64,000 nt of DNA, taken from positions 1 to 64,000 of the forward strand of contig NZ_JBELDZ010000003.1 in NCBI RefSeq assembly GCF_042094015.1, given 5' to 3'. This document shows, piece after piece, positions 35,197 to 43,543 of this stretch. The translations under genes were made by a program, and so were the position numbers. A model generated the notes under the pieces. It did not search any database. It worked only from the letters and a program-made list of their open reading frames with translations, and had not been told where the DNA came from. The stretch comes from Aurantibacter sp042094015 (GTDB lineage Bacteria; Bacteroidota; Bacteroidia; Flavobacteriales; Flavobacteriaceae). The first letter of the stretch is position 1; every line of letters begins with the position of its first letter.

Positions 35197-36285
35197 TTGA
35201 AAGCTAAACGACTTTTTTTCTTAGATGCAGTAAGAGCCTTTGCTATATTAATGATGCTTCAAGGTCATTTTATAGACACTATGCTTTTACCTGCTTATAG
35301 AGACATGTCTAGTTTACCATATATTATTTGGAGTTATTTTAGAGGAATAACCGCTCCAACTTTTTTTACCATTACTGGTTTAGTTTTTTGTTACCTTTTA
35401 TTTAAAGCGGAACAAAAGGGTGACACAAAAAAAAGAATTAGAAAAGGATTAAGTAGAGGTTTTATGCTTCTTATTGTAGGTTATTCTTTAAGAGTTAATT
35501 TAAAAGATTGGTTTAGTGGTTATTTTAATACTTATTTTTTAACTATAGATGTTTTACAATGTATTGGCTTATCTTTAATTCTTATAATTACAATTTATTT
35601 TGTGCTCAGAAAAAACAAAATAATATTAGCAATTACATTTTTTAGTATTGGTTTTCTAATTTTTATATTTGAACCTTGGTATAGAACCCTAAATTGTAAT
35701 AATTTACCTGTTATAATTTGTAATTATATATCTAAAAGTAATGGATCTGTTTTTACAATAATCCCTTGGTTTGGTTATGTTGCTTTTGGTAGCTTTATTG
35801 CTATAATTTTTAACACTTTTGAAAAAAAGAAAAACTTTAAACAAATAATGCTTTTTAGTTTTAGCATTATTGGTTTATGTGCTATTTATCTATCTTCTCC
35901 TGCTTTAAAATATCTTACTGAAATTACAGATATTTCTATTTTTACAGAAAGTGCTAACTATAACTATTTATTTTCTAGACTAGGAAACGTTTTAGTCTTG
36001 TTTTTTATTTTTTATGGACTAGAAAATTACTTAAAACAGTCCTTAATCACCAAAATTGGGCAAAAAACTCTATCTATCTATATTATCCATTTTGTTATTA
36101 TTTATGGAAGTTATACAGGTTTAGGGTTAAAGAAATTTTTATATAAATCTTTGAATCCAACAGAAGCCATTTTTGGCGCTATAACTTTTATTATTATAGT
36201 CTGCTTTATATCCTTTTACTACGCAAAAACTAACGGATTTATTTATACTTATATTAGAAAAGCAATTGGTTGGGTTAAAAAGTAG
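35197..36285 (+). CDS. Heparan-alpha-glucosaminide N-acetyltransferase-like membrane protein (DUF1624/OpgC-like)
   Basis: 362 residues with about 10 hydrophobic segments. Start is TTG (MKAKRLFFLDAVRAFAILMMLQGHF), supported by the upstream -7 box. The R-x-x-x-L-D-x-x-R-A-F-A-I-x-x-M-x-x-x-H-F motif at residues 4-24 is the signature of the membrane acyltransferase family that includes HGSNAT/DUF1624 and YeiB; the histidine is thought to carry the acyl group across the membrane. It probably acylates a surface sugar or lipid. The acceptor is unknown and neighbours give no clue. Confidence 0.75.
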   Translation: MKAKRLFFLDAVRAFAILMMLQGHFIDTMLLPAYRDMSSLPYIIWSYFRGITAPTFFTITGLVFCYLLFKAEQKGDTKKRIRKGLSRGFMLLIVGYSLRVNLKDWFSGYFNTYFLTIDVLQCIGLSLILIITIYFVLRKNKIILAITFFSIGFLIFIFEPWYRTLNCNNLPVIICNYISKSNGSVFTIIPWFGYVAFGSFIAIIFNTFEKKKNFKQIMLFSFSIIGLCAIYLSSPALKYLTEITDISIFTESANYNYLFSRLGNVLVLFFIFYGLENYLKQSLITKIGQKTLSIYIIHFVIIYGSYTGLGLKKFLYKSLNPTEAIFGAITFIIIVCFISFYYAKTNGFIYTYIRKAIGWVKK

Positions 36286-36346
36286 ATTAATATTACGTTT
36301 TTGTAAATGGTTTTATCAAAAGACTTACAAAACTTTTAATATTAAT
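36286..36346. terminator. Long imperfect hairpin between convergent genes
   Basis: ATTAATATTA (36286-36295) pairs with TAATATTAAT (36337-36346), and the inner GTTTTTGTAA / TTACAAAAC pair extends the stem. It is A/T-rich and ends inside the 3' end of the ABC gene. Possible bidirectional terminator, weak. Confidence 0.35.
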
Positions 36347-38111
36347 TCTCTTCCTTAGCATTTAAAAATTGTGCATTATATAGTTTTCTATAATAACCAT
36401 CTGGGTTACCTAGTAAGTTTTTATGAGTTCCTTGTTCTATAATTTCGCCTGAATCTATAACAATAATTTTATCGGCGTTTTTTACTGTAGCCAATCTGTG
36501 TGCTATAACAATCGAGGTTCTATCTTTTGTTATTTTTTCTGTTGCGTTTTGAATAAGTTGCTCTGTATAAGAATCTACAGAAGAAGTTGCTTCATCTAAA
36601 ACCAAAATACTTGGATTTGTAACATAAGCTCTTAGAAAAGAAATAAGCTGTCTTTGACCGGAAGACAACATTACGCCACGTTCTTTAACATTATACAAAT
36701 AACCGTTAGGCAATTGCATTATAAACTCATGCACACCAATACTCTTGGCTGCTGTTTCTACATCTTCAAGAGTGATTTCTGGATTATTTAATGTTATATT
36801 GTTTAAAATAGTATCTGCAAATAAAAATACGTCTTGTAAAACCACTGCAATTTGCTGTCTTAAAGATTCAATAGTCATATTATTGATTGGAGTTTCATCT
36901 ATACAAATTTCACCTTTATCAATTTCATAAAAACGGTTTAACAGGTTAATAATAGTACTTTTCCCAGCACCAGTTGCTCCTACAATTGCAATAGTTTCTC
37001 CTTGTTTTACATTAAAAGAAACACCTTTTAAAACAGTTTCATCTTCTACATAGCTAAAAACCACATTTTTAAAACTAATATTTCCATTAAAATTTGAAGC
37101 TTCAATGGTTCCAGAATTATCAATATGAGATGTTGTATCTAAAATTTTAAAAACTCGTGTTGCTGCTACCATTCCCATTTGCAGCGTATTAAATTTATCT
37201 GCTATTTGACGCAATGGCCTAAATAATTTTGGTATTAATAATACAAAAGCAAAAAGTACTCCTGTAGAAGATTCACCTTCTAAAATAATTCGCAATCCAC
37301 CATACCAAACAACTAAACCTATGGTTATAGAAGATAAGAATTCACCAATTGGAAAGAAAATAGAATTGTACCAAACTGTTTTAATCCAAGCTTTTTTATG
37401 ACGGTTATTAATTTCTTTAAAGTTTTTGTATTCTGTTTCTTCTCTTGTAAACAATTGAAGAATTTTCATTCCTGTAACGCGTTCTTGTACAAAAGAATTC
37501 ATATTAGAAACTTCTGTTCTTACTTGCTCAAAAGCTTTCTTCATATACTTCTGAAACACTTTAGTAGCATAAAGTACAATTGGTAAAGTGACAAATACAA
37601 TTAAGCTTAATTTCCAGTCTTTTAAAACCATAAAAACTGAAACAATTAGCATTACCATAATATCTTTAGATATAGCAAATAAAGATTCTCCAAAAACATC
37701 GCCAATACGCTCCATATCTGTAACAGCTCTAGTAACCAAAAGTCCTACAGAAGAATTATCGTAATACTTCATTTTAAAACGAAGCATATGATTGAATAAT
37801 TTATCGCGAATATCTTTAATTAAATGCTGTCCTAACCATGATGAATAGTATGAAAACACAAACTGTAGAATAGATTCTAAAACAACTAAACTTAACATTA
37901 GAGCAATTAACTCAAAAAAGCCATCTTCAACTTTTGGTGTTATTTTTTCATCTATAACTTTTTCCAATAAATAAGGGACAGAAACACTTAAAACACCTGT
38001 AATTAAAACTACAAACAGCAATCCAAAAAAGACAAAACGATATGGTTTTGTATAAGCAAACAAACGCTTAAACAAACCAACATCAAACAAATTATCTTTA
38101 CTGTTATTCAT
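36342..38111 (-). CDS. ABC exporter half-transporter (second multidrug/lipid type)
   Basis: 589 residues; membrane domain about 20-320 with six hydrophobic segments, ATPase domain with Walker A AIVGATGAGKST (about 375-386), a degenerate signature VMLSSGQRQLISFLRA (LSSGQ in place of LSGGQ), Walker B ILVLDEATSSVD and H-loop IVIAHRLAT. The LSSGQ signature and the YNVKERGVMLSSGQRQL context match the group of heterodimer-like Bacteroidota exporters. Its start codon overlaps the last 8 bp of truA, so the two are co-transcribed. Substrate unknown. Confidence 0.9.
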   Translation of the reverse strand: MNNSKDNLFDVGLFKRLFAYTKPYRFVFFGLLFVVLITGVLSVSVPYLLEKVIDEKITPKVEDGFFELIALMLSLVVLESILQFVFSYYSSWLGQHLIKDIRDKLFNHMLRFKMKYYDNSSVGLLVTRAVTDMERIGDVFGESLFAISKDIMVMLIVSVFMVLKDWKLSLIVFVTLPIVLYATKVFQKYMKKAFEQVRTEVSNMNSFVQERVTGMKILQLFTREETEYKNFKEINNRHKKAWIKTVWYNSIFFPIGEFLSSITIGLVVWYGGLRIILEGESSTGVLFAFVLLIPKLFRPLRQIADKFNTLQMGMVAATRVFKILDTTSHIDNSGTIEASNFNGNISFKNVVFSYVEDETVLKGVSFNVKQGETIAIVGATGAGKSTIINLLNRFYEIDKGEICIDETPINNMTIESLRQQIAVVLQDVFLFADTILNNITLNNPEITLEDVETAAKSIGVHEFIMQLPNGYLYNVKERGVMLSSGQRQLISFLRAYVTNPSILVLDEATSSVDSYTEQLIQNATEKITKDRTSIVIAHRLATVKNADKIIVIDSGEIIEQGTHKNLLGNPDGYYRKLYNAQFLNAKEEN

Positions 38112-38853
38112 AATTTTTAATAGATTCTGGGTAAACTACTTCTGTTAAATATAATCCATGAGCAGGAACAGAATAACCAGCTTCTGCCCTATTTTTAGAA
38201 GCAAGTATTTTAGTCATATCTTCTGGTTGTAATTTCCCTATACCAACATTAATTAATGTCCCAACAATAGCTCTAACCATATTACGCAAAAAACGATCTG
38301 CAGTTATAAAAAAATGCAATTCGTTATCTACAATTTTCCATTCAGCAATTCTTAGATCGCAGTTATAAGTAAATACATCTGTATTAGATTTAGAAAAACA
38401 CTCAAAATCCTTAAAACCAATTAATAATTCTGCTGCTTTATTCATAGCATTAACATCTAATTTAGGCTTAAAATAATAAGCAAAACAAGTATTAAAAGCA
38501 TCTTTTTTAGGCGAAAGACGATACACATAAGATCTTGAAGTAGCATTAAATCTTGCATGAGACTCGTTACTTACTCTAAAAATAGTATAAACTGCTATAT
38601 CTTTTGGCAATAATGCATTTAATTTATAAACGGTTTCTTCAACATCAATAAGATTTTTAGTATCAAAATGAGCAAAAATCTGTTTAGAGTGTACGCCAGA
38701 ATCTGTTCGTCCAGCTCCAACTATAGAGATCTTAATCTTAAAAATAACACTTAATGCTTTTTCTAAAACTTCTTGTACAGAAATTGCATTGGGCTGAATT
38801 TGCCAACCATGATAAGCCTTACCGTTATATGAAAGTTCTATAAAATATCGCAA
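38104..38853 (-). CDS. truA: tRNA pseudouridine(38-40) synthase
   Basis: 249 residues. Motif GRTDSGVHSKQIFAHFD near residues 49-65 holds the catalytic aspartate; FLRNMVRAIVGTLINVG near 195-211 is the conserved C-terminal motif. It isomerises uridines 38-40 of tRNA anticodon arms. The start is TTG (MRYFIELSYNG), which I accept because the family N-terminus fits exactly here and a TATCTTTG box lies 30 bp upstream. Its 3' end overlaps the ABC exporter start by 8 bp. Confidence 0.94.
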   Translation of the reverse strand: MRYFIELSYNGKAYHGWQIQPNAISVQEVLEKALSVIFKIKISIVGAGRTDSGVHSKQIFAHFDTKNLIDVEETVYKLNALLPKDIAVYTIFRVSNESHARFNATSRSYVYRLSPKKDAFNTCFAYYFKPKLDVNAMNKAAELLIGFKDFECFSKSNTDVFTYNCDLRIAEWKIVDNELHFFITADRFLRNMVRAIVGTLINVGIGKLQPEDMTKILASKNRAEAGYSVPAHGLYLTEVVYPESIKNYE

Positions 38854-38882
38854 AGATTTATGCTATTTTTGTATTGAAATAA

Positions 38883-38890
38883 CAAAGATA
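38883..38890 (-). promoter_or_regulatory. -7 box TATCTTTG upstream of truA
   Basis: Exact TAnnTTTG on the minus strand, 29 bp before the TTG start of truA; it supports that start. Confidence 0.5.
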
Positions 38891-38928
38891 ATTAGAAAAA
38901 AGGTTATCTAAATCACAATAGTTTCTTA

Positions 38929-39426
38929 ATGCGAAAAATTCTTTTACTTTCAGACACACATAGTTATATAGATGATGCTATTTTGAACCACGTAAAACAA
39001 GTTGATGAAGTTTGGCACGCTGGTGATATTGGCGACTTAGAAGTTACCGATGCCATAAAAAAATTAAAACCTTTACGTGCTGTTTATGGAAACATAGATG
39101 ATCATTTAGCACGTTTGGAATTTTCAGAATTTAATAGATTTACTTGTGAAAGTGTAGATGTGTTGATTACACATATTGGTGGTTATCCACCTAAATACAA
39201 TAACAGAACTATAGATATTGTCAAAACAGAAAGACCTAGATTATTTATTTGTGGTCATTCTCACATTCTAAAAGTAATGCCAGATAAAGCTTTGAATGTG
39301 TTACATATGAATCCTGGAGCAGTTGGAAAACACGGTTTTCATAAAGTAAGAACTATGCTTAAATTTACCATTGATGGCGAAGATATTAAAGACTTACATA
39401 TTATAGAGTTTGAAAATAGATATTGA
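38929..39426 (+). CDS. YfcE/MJ0936-type metallophosphoesterase
   Basis: 165 residues. The five metal-binding blocks of calcineurin-like phosphodiesterases are present: SDTH (Asp9, His11), GDIGD (Asp33), GNIDDH (Asn55), TH (His82) and GHSH (His110, His112). Small cytosolic enzymes of this family hydrolyse phosphodiesters in vitro; the natural substrate is not known. It is divergent from truA (75-bp gap). The gene ends 58 bp before an orphan gene bounded by inverted repeats. Confidence 0.9.
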   Translation: MRKILLLSDTHSYIDDAILNHVKQVDEVWHAGDIGDLEVTDAIKKLKPLRAVYGNIDDHLARLEFSEFNRFTCESVDVLITHIGGYPPKYNNRTIDIVKTERPRLFICGHSHILKVMPDKALNVLHMNPGAVGKHGFHKVRTMLKFTIDGEDIKDLHIIEFENRY

Positions 39427-39483
39427 TTTTGTAATTAATTTAGATTATTAGTTTGACACCTTAGCTGGAAGTGTTTTTTATTT

Positions 39484-39510
39484 GTTATATCCCGTTGTTG
39501 GCAAACGTAT
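39484..39510. repeat. Left inverted repeat of the orphan-gene unit
   Basis: GTTATATCCCGTTGTTGGCA... (27 bp) is, in reverse complement, similar to 40106-40130: both contain TATAT, CG, and the exact 10-bp core GTTGGCAAAC followed by xTATT, 21 of 26 aligned positions. The repeat covers the last codons and stop of the orphan gene. GTTATCCCGT recurs at 40190-40199. Confidence 0.6.
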
Positions 39511-40105
39511 TTTTTATTTTCAGATTCAACTTACTTCCGATTTGGTCAATTCCGTTAATTTCTAATTCATTTTTTTTAATTTCCGATTTCAAATAATAAT
39601 AGTCAAACTGCTTAATAATTTCAATTCCGCAATTTGATAGGTCAATTGAAATCAGTTCACTTTTTAATTCAAACTCCTTTTGTTCTTCATTTGGTAAAAT
39701 CCGCTGTAAAAAAACCTTATTGTCAAATTCAACTATAAAATCAGAAAAAACTTTTCCTTTTAGAAAAGACAATTCAGGATTACTTTTTAAAGAGTAAATT
39801 GGGTCTTCATCAAGCCAATCCATTTCCTTTTTGCTTAAAAACATATTTGAAGGTTCAGACTTTTCAATTTTCAGATTTTCGTTTTCAATCAGAACAGTCC
39901 ATTTTAAATCTTCAAATTTTTTTACTTTTTCAAACGGCTTAATAAATAAGTAATAAATTCCATTTCCAATCATCCAAATTGGTAGATAGAATATAATAAA
40001 AGGAAGAGCAATTATTAAAATAAGTGTCTCAACATACCAAGGATTTTTTCCGATGTTGAGTTTTCCTTTTATTTCTCTAACTTCAATTGAAATTCGTGAG
40101 TTCAT
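39485..40105 (-). CDS. Orphan membrane-anchored protein of unknown function inside an inverted-repeat unit
   Basis: 206 residues; no family recognised. Topology: a short basic N-terminus (MNSRISIEVREIKGKLNIG), two close hydrophobic segments at about 25-42 and 44-56, then a soluble, Lys/Glu-rich, mixed alpha/beta region to the end, likely cytoplasmic. Codon use differs from neighbours: it contains CTG and CTC leucine, CCG proline and TCC-like codons, which are rare in the surrounding A/T-ending genes. The coding region starts directly at the right repeat (40106-40130) and stops inside the left repeat (39484-39510). These facts suggest a horizontally acquired single-gene unit. Function unknown. 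Confidence 0.6.
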   Translation of the reverse strand: MNSRISIEVREIKGKLNIGKNPWYVETLILIIALPFIIFYLPIWMIGNGIYYLFIKPFEKVKKFEDLKWTVLIENENLKIEKSEPSNMFLSKKEMDWLDEDPIYSLKSNPELSFLKGKVFSDFIVEFDNKVFLQRILPNEEQKEFELKSELISIDLSNCGIEIIKQFDYYYLKSEIKKNELEINGIDQIGSKLNLKIKNTFANNGI

Positions 40106-40130
40106 AATATGTTTGCCAACTCGTTATATA
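40106..40130. repeat. Right inverted repeat of the orphan-gene unit
   Basis: AATATGTTTGCCAACTCGTTATATA, 25 bp, is the inverted counterpart of 39484-39510 and ends directly at the start codon of the orphan gene. A further hairpin lies next to it at 40145-40173. Confidence 0.6.
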
Positions 40131-40144
40131 GTAACTTTTACTAA

Positions 40145-40173
40145 CTATATCCTGTAAATAAAACAGGTTATAG
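40145..40173. repeat. Hairpin beside the right repeat
   Basis: CTATATCCTGT pairs with ACAGGTTATAG (10 of 11) across a 7-nt loop; outer sequence (ATATAGTAAC... and ...GTTACTGTTAT) extends the pairing imperfectly, giving an arm of about 30 nt. No T-run follows, so it does not look like a terminator. Confidence 0.5.
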
Positions 40174-40248
40174 TAGGTTTTTAGTTACTGTTATCCCGTA
40201 AAGATAATTTAATTATTCAATTAGCCTGTTGTATTAATTATAAACCAT

Positions 40249-40283
40249 AAAAAAAACGCCAAACCTGTCGATTTGGCGTTTTT
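40249..40283 (-). terminator. Intrinsic terminator after DUF4293 gene
   Basis: AAAACGCCAAA (40253-40263) pairs with TTTGGCGTTTT (40272-40282); A-run on the left gives the minus-strand U-tract. Confidence 0.88.
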
Positions 40284-40312
40284 AACGCACTAATACTACT
40301 AAGATGTTAGGT

Positions 40313-40720
40313 TTAACGTAGTCGGTCTACAGATTTGACAAGATCTTCGTCCTTTTTGATGGCTTTATTGGCTAACACCAAGAAAACGATAGAAACAATA
40401 GGAAGAAACATCCCAATACCTTTCTCAGAAACTGTCGTTTCTCCAGATAAATTTAGAGACAGATACACGAAAAATCCTAGTAAAATTAAGTTTAATATTA
40501 TATTTAAACGTCCCAAAACAAATTGAAACTGTCTATTTTTAAAACTAAATATACTAAACAAAGCTAAAGCAGCACTTAATAAAAAAGCTACAAGAGCTAT
40601 AGTTTCGTCTTTTGCAAAAACAACAACATCTTCATATGTCCATAAATTAAACATAAATATTAGTCCGCTAGAAACTCCAGCGACTACCAATAAATATAAT
40701 GTTTGAATACGTTGTAACAT
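40313..40720 (-). CDS. DUF4293 family membrane protein
   Basis: 135 residues with four hydrophobic segments (about 7-27, 40-60, 70-90 and 100-118). The N-terminus MLQRIQTLYLLVVAGVS is the usual start of the DUF4293 family, which is confined mostly to Bacteroidota and lies next to rho in many of them, as here (divergent, 202-bp gap). No function is known. It has its own -7 box and terminator, so it is monocistronic. Confidence 0.9.
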   Translation of the reverse strand: MLQRIQTLYLLVVAGVSSGLIFMFNLWTYEDVVVFAKDETIALVAFLLSAALALFSIFSFKNRQFQFVLGRLNIILNLILLGFFVYLSLNLSGETTVSEKGIGMFLPIVSIVFLVLANKAIKKDEDLVKSVDRLR

Positions 40721-40747
40721 AAAAAATGTACTTTGTTAATACGTTCA

Positions 40748-40755
40748 CAAAAATA
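40748..40755 (-). promoter_or_regulatory. -7 box TATTTTTG upstream of DUF4293
   Basis: Exact TAnnTTTG match on the minus strand, 27 bp before the start codon. Confidence 0.5.
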
Positions 40756-40922
40756 GAATTTCTTTTTAATAATTACCTTAAAATATAAAAATATTGTTGT
40801 ATAATTGCAGTAAGAACGTACAATAAGCTAGTTTACACGTTATTAAAATCTTCAGAAGTATCTTTTTTGATTTTCTTCAAAACAACTCAACTAAACAATT
40901 TCACAAAGTTAATTCAACATAA

Positions 40923-42590
40923 ATGTTTGAAATCTCACAATTAAAAGAAATGAAACTTCCTGAATTACAGGAAATTGCAAAAAAATTAAGTGTTCCAAAA
41001 TATAGAACACAAAAAAAACTAGATTTAGTTTATAAAATTTTAGATTATCAGGCGACTAACCCAAAAGCTATTTTAGACGTTAAGGAAAGTGCTCCTAAAA
41101 AAGTTTCTGAAGATAAAGAAAGTCAAAAAACTGTAGTTAAAAAAGATATTACAAAACCAAAACGTGCAAGAGTACAAAAAACAACAACTACAAAAACCGA
41201 AGAAAAACCTTTAAAAACAGAACACAAACCTAATCCAAGACCTGTTCAAAAAAAGTCTACTCCTCAAAAGCAAACTGAAAAGCCAGTTTCTAAACAAGAA
41301 CAGACTAAAAACAATGACACAAAGGAACAACCAATAAAAAAAGAACAGCACAAACCTAATCCTAGACCTAAAAAAGAACCTGTACATAAAAATAATAACC
41401 GTAATAACGGAAATCAAAACACAAACAACGGTAATAAAGACAATAGGAATCGTTATCGTGAACCTAATTTTGAATTTGATGCTATCATTGAAAGTGAAGG
41501 TGTTTTAGATATTATGCAAGATGGTTATGGTTTTTTAAGAAGTTCGGACTATAATTACCTTTCATCTCCAGACGATATATATGTATCTCAATCTCAAATT
41601 AGGTTATTTGGATTAAAAGTTGGAGATACTGTGTTTGGAAACGTAAGACCACCAAAAGAAGGTGAAAAATACTTCCCTTTAATTAAGGTTAGTAAAATTA
41701 ATGGTCAAAACCCTAATGTAGTTAGAGATCGTGTTGCTTTTGAGCATTTAACACCTCTTTTCCCTCAAGAAAAATTTAATATTGCTGAAAAACAAGCTAC
41801 TATTTCTACTAGAATTATGGACTTGTTTGCTCCTATTGGTAAAGGACAACGTGGTATGATAGTATCACAACCAAAAACAGGAAAAACAATGCTACTAAAA
41901 GATGTAGCTAATGCTATTGCAGCTAATCATCCAGAGGTTTATCAAATGATTTTATTAATTGATGAACGTCCTGAAGAAGTTACAGATATGCAACGTAATG
42001 TTCGTGGAGAAGTGATTGCTTCTACTTTTGACAAAGAAGCTCATGAGCACGTAAAAATTGCAAATATTGTTTTAGAAAAAGCAAAACGATTGGTAGAATG
42101 TGGTCATGATGTTGTTATTCTTTTAGATTCAATTACTCGTTTAGCAAGAGCTTACAATTCTGTACAACCTGCATCTGGAAAAATACTTTCTGGTGGTGTT
42201 GATGCTAATGCATTACATAAGCCAAAACGTTTCTTTGGTGCTGCACGTAATATTGAAAATGGTGGATCTTTAACAATTATTGCTACTGCATTAACTGAAA
42301 CTGGCTCTAAAATGGACGAAGTTATCTTTGAAGAATTTAAAGGAACTGGTAACATGGAATTACAATTAGATCGTAAAATTTCTAATCGTAGAATTTTCCC
42401 TGCAATAGATCTAACGTCTTCTAGTACAAGACGTGACGATATTTTATTAGACCCAAAAACTATTCAAAGAATGTGGGTAATGCGTAAATATTTAGCAGAT
42501 ATGAACCCTGTAGAAGCTATGGAGTTTATTAACGAAAGATTTAAAGGCACTCGCAATAACGAAGAATTTTTAATTTCTATGAACGGTTAA
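40923..42590 (+). CDS. rho: Transcription termination factor Rho with long disordered insertion
   Basis: 555 residues, longer than the 419 of E. coli Rho. The N-terminal SAP-like helix bundle (1-45, LKEMKLPELQEIAKKL) is followed by a disordered Lys/Pro/Asn/Gln-rich segment (about 52-180) with two HKPNPRP copies (101-107 and 143-149) and an Asn-rich tail. The cold-shock RNA-binding domain is at about 188-245 (DGYGFLRSS). The ATPase core has P-loop QPKTGKT near 316-322, DERPEEV, LLDSITRLARAYN and SGKILSGGVD (R-loop side). Long insertions between helix bundle and RNA-binding domain are known in Bacteroidota Rho. A strong terminator follows; no promoter is obvious in the leader. Confidence 0.97.
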   Translation: MFEISQLKEMKLPELQEIAKKLSVPKYRTQKKLDLVYKILDYQATNPKAILDVKESAPKKVSEDKESQKTVVKKDITKPKRARVQKTTTTKTEEKPLKTEHKPNPRPVQKKSTPQKQTEKPVSKQEQTKNNDTKEQPIKKEQHKPNPRPKKEPVHKNNNRNNGNQNTNNGNKDNRNRYREPNFEFDAIIESEGVLDIMQDGYGFLRSSDYNYLSSPDDIYVSQSQIRLFGLKVGDTVFGNVRPPKEGEKYFPLIKVSKINGQNPNVVRDRVAFEHLTPLFPQEKFNIAEKQATISTRIMDLFAPIGKGQRGMIVSQPKTGKTMLLKDVANAIAANHPEVYQMILLIDERPEEVTDMQRNVRGEVIASTFDKEAHEHVKIANIVLEKAKRLVECGHDVVILLDSITRLARAYNSVQPASGKILSGGVDANALHKPKRFFGAARNIENGGSLTIIATALTETGSKMDEVIFEEFKGTGNMELQLDRKISNRRIFPAIDLTSSSTRRDDILLDPKTIQRMWVMRKYLADMNPVEAMEFINERFKGTRNNEEFLISMNG

Positions 42591-42615
42591 CTTACCAAAA
42601 ACGTATATAATTTAC

Positions 42616-42652
42616 AAAACACCTTAAACGTTAACGTTTAAGGTGTTTTTTA
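42616..42652 (+). terminator. Strong intrinsic terminator after rho
   Basis: Perfect 12-bp stem: 42619-42630 pairs with 42635-42646, 4-nt loop, followed by a T-run. Confidence 0.92.
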
Positions 42653-42715
42653 GTTAATAATATTTTAACTATCAAAAGGTTATTTTTAATATAAAAACAT
42701 TATTTAAATTCTAAT

Positions 42716-43057
42716 CTATTTAATAATATCAAAACTAAACGGATAACTTGTATCTTGGTTATTACTTACTTTTATTGCATTTAATATTGGTAAAATAATT
42801 GCACCTACAGCTAAAAGAATAAATCCTAATAATCCTAAACCAAAAAGTAAAATTAACGGAACACATATTACAGTATAAATTAATAAACTAATTTGAAAGT
42901 TTAATATTTGCTTTCCATGTTGGTCTAACTCGTATACTTTATCTTTTTGTGTTAACCAAATTACTAGTGGTAATAATAAACTACCAAATCCAGTAATTAG
43001 AACAATTAACTGACTTAAGTGTGTTAGAACTAATAATTGTTTATTTTCTTTTAACAT
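42716..43057 (-). CDS. DUF4870 family membrane protein
   Basis: 113 residues. Pattern: LTHLSQLIVLITGFGSLLLPLVIWL at the start, DQHGKQILNFQISLLIY in the middle, and a third hydrophobic segment at about 70-95. This is the DUF4870 (Tic20-like) family signature, D-x-x-G-K-x-x-L-N-F-Q. Small membrane proteins of unknown function, widely distributed in bacteria. It stands alone between rho and the sulfur operon (74-bp gap to the latter, same strand). Confidence 0.88.
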   Translation of the reverse strand: MLKENKQLLVLTHLSQLIVLITGFGSLLLPLVIWLTQKDKVYELDQHGKQILNFQISLLIYTVICVPLILLFGLGLLGFILLAVGAIILPILNAIKVSNNQDTSYPFSFDIIK

Positions 43058-43131
43058 AGCATTTGTGTTTTAGTTACACATATAGGACGCTAAGTCTTTT
43101 AAAATGTTACAGTTGAATCAGAATAATAGTT

Positions 43132-43539
43132 TTAAAAAGGTAATTTATGTTTTATCAATCCAAAAGTAAATGCACCTAAAACTGCACCACATAACAAAAC
43201 TATTATACTAATAAAACCAGAACCTAAAAGTGCATACATTGGTCCAGGACAAGCACCACCTAAAGCCCAGCCTAAACCAAAAATTATTCCGCCAAACAAA
43301 TAGTTTTTAAAACCTTTTGCTTTAGATTTAATAGTTACAGCTTCTCCAGAAAATGTGTTTTGTTTTTTTAATATAAAAGTGGCTATTGCTCCTAATACAA
43401 CTGCAGAACCAATAACGCCATACATGTGAAAGTTTTTAAACTGAAACATTTCAAAAATTCTAAACCAAGATGCTACTTCGGATTTTATAAGTGTAATTCC
43501 AAAAAGAATTCCTAAAGCTAAATATGATAGATATTTCAT
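43132..43539 (-). CDS. YeeE/YedE-type sulfur transport protein, second half (DUF6691)
   Basis: 135 residues with four hydrophobic segments and the conserved cysteine motif GWALGGACPGPMYAL (Cys97). Proteins of this family (TsuA/YeeE, PmpA/PmpB) are thought to move thiosulfate or other sulfur compounds using cysteines in the membrane. The protein is half-length and pairs with the preceding gene (43544-44098), which carries the other half; such split pairs are common. Last gene of the sulfur operon, 4 bp after its partner. Confidence 0.87.
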   Translation of the reverse strand: MKYLSYLALGILFGITLIKSEVASWFRIFEMFQFKNFHMYGVIGSAVVLGAIATFILKKQNTFSGEAVTIKSKAKGFKNYLFGGIIFGLGWALGGACPGPMYALLGSGFISIIVLLCGAVLGAFTFGLIKHKLPF

Positions 43540-43543
43540 AATA

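Noticed and set aside
40106..40199. Integron attC site
   Set aside because: The canonical R/L boxes (RYYYAAC ... GTTRRRY) are not present in the right order, and no integrase is nearby; kept only as a shape-level observation.
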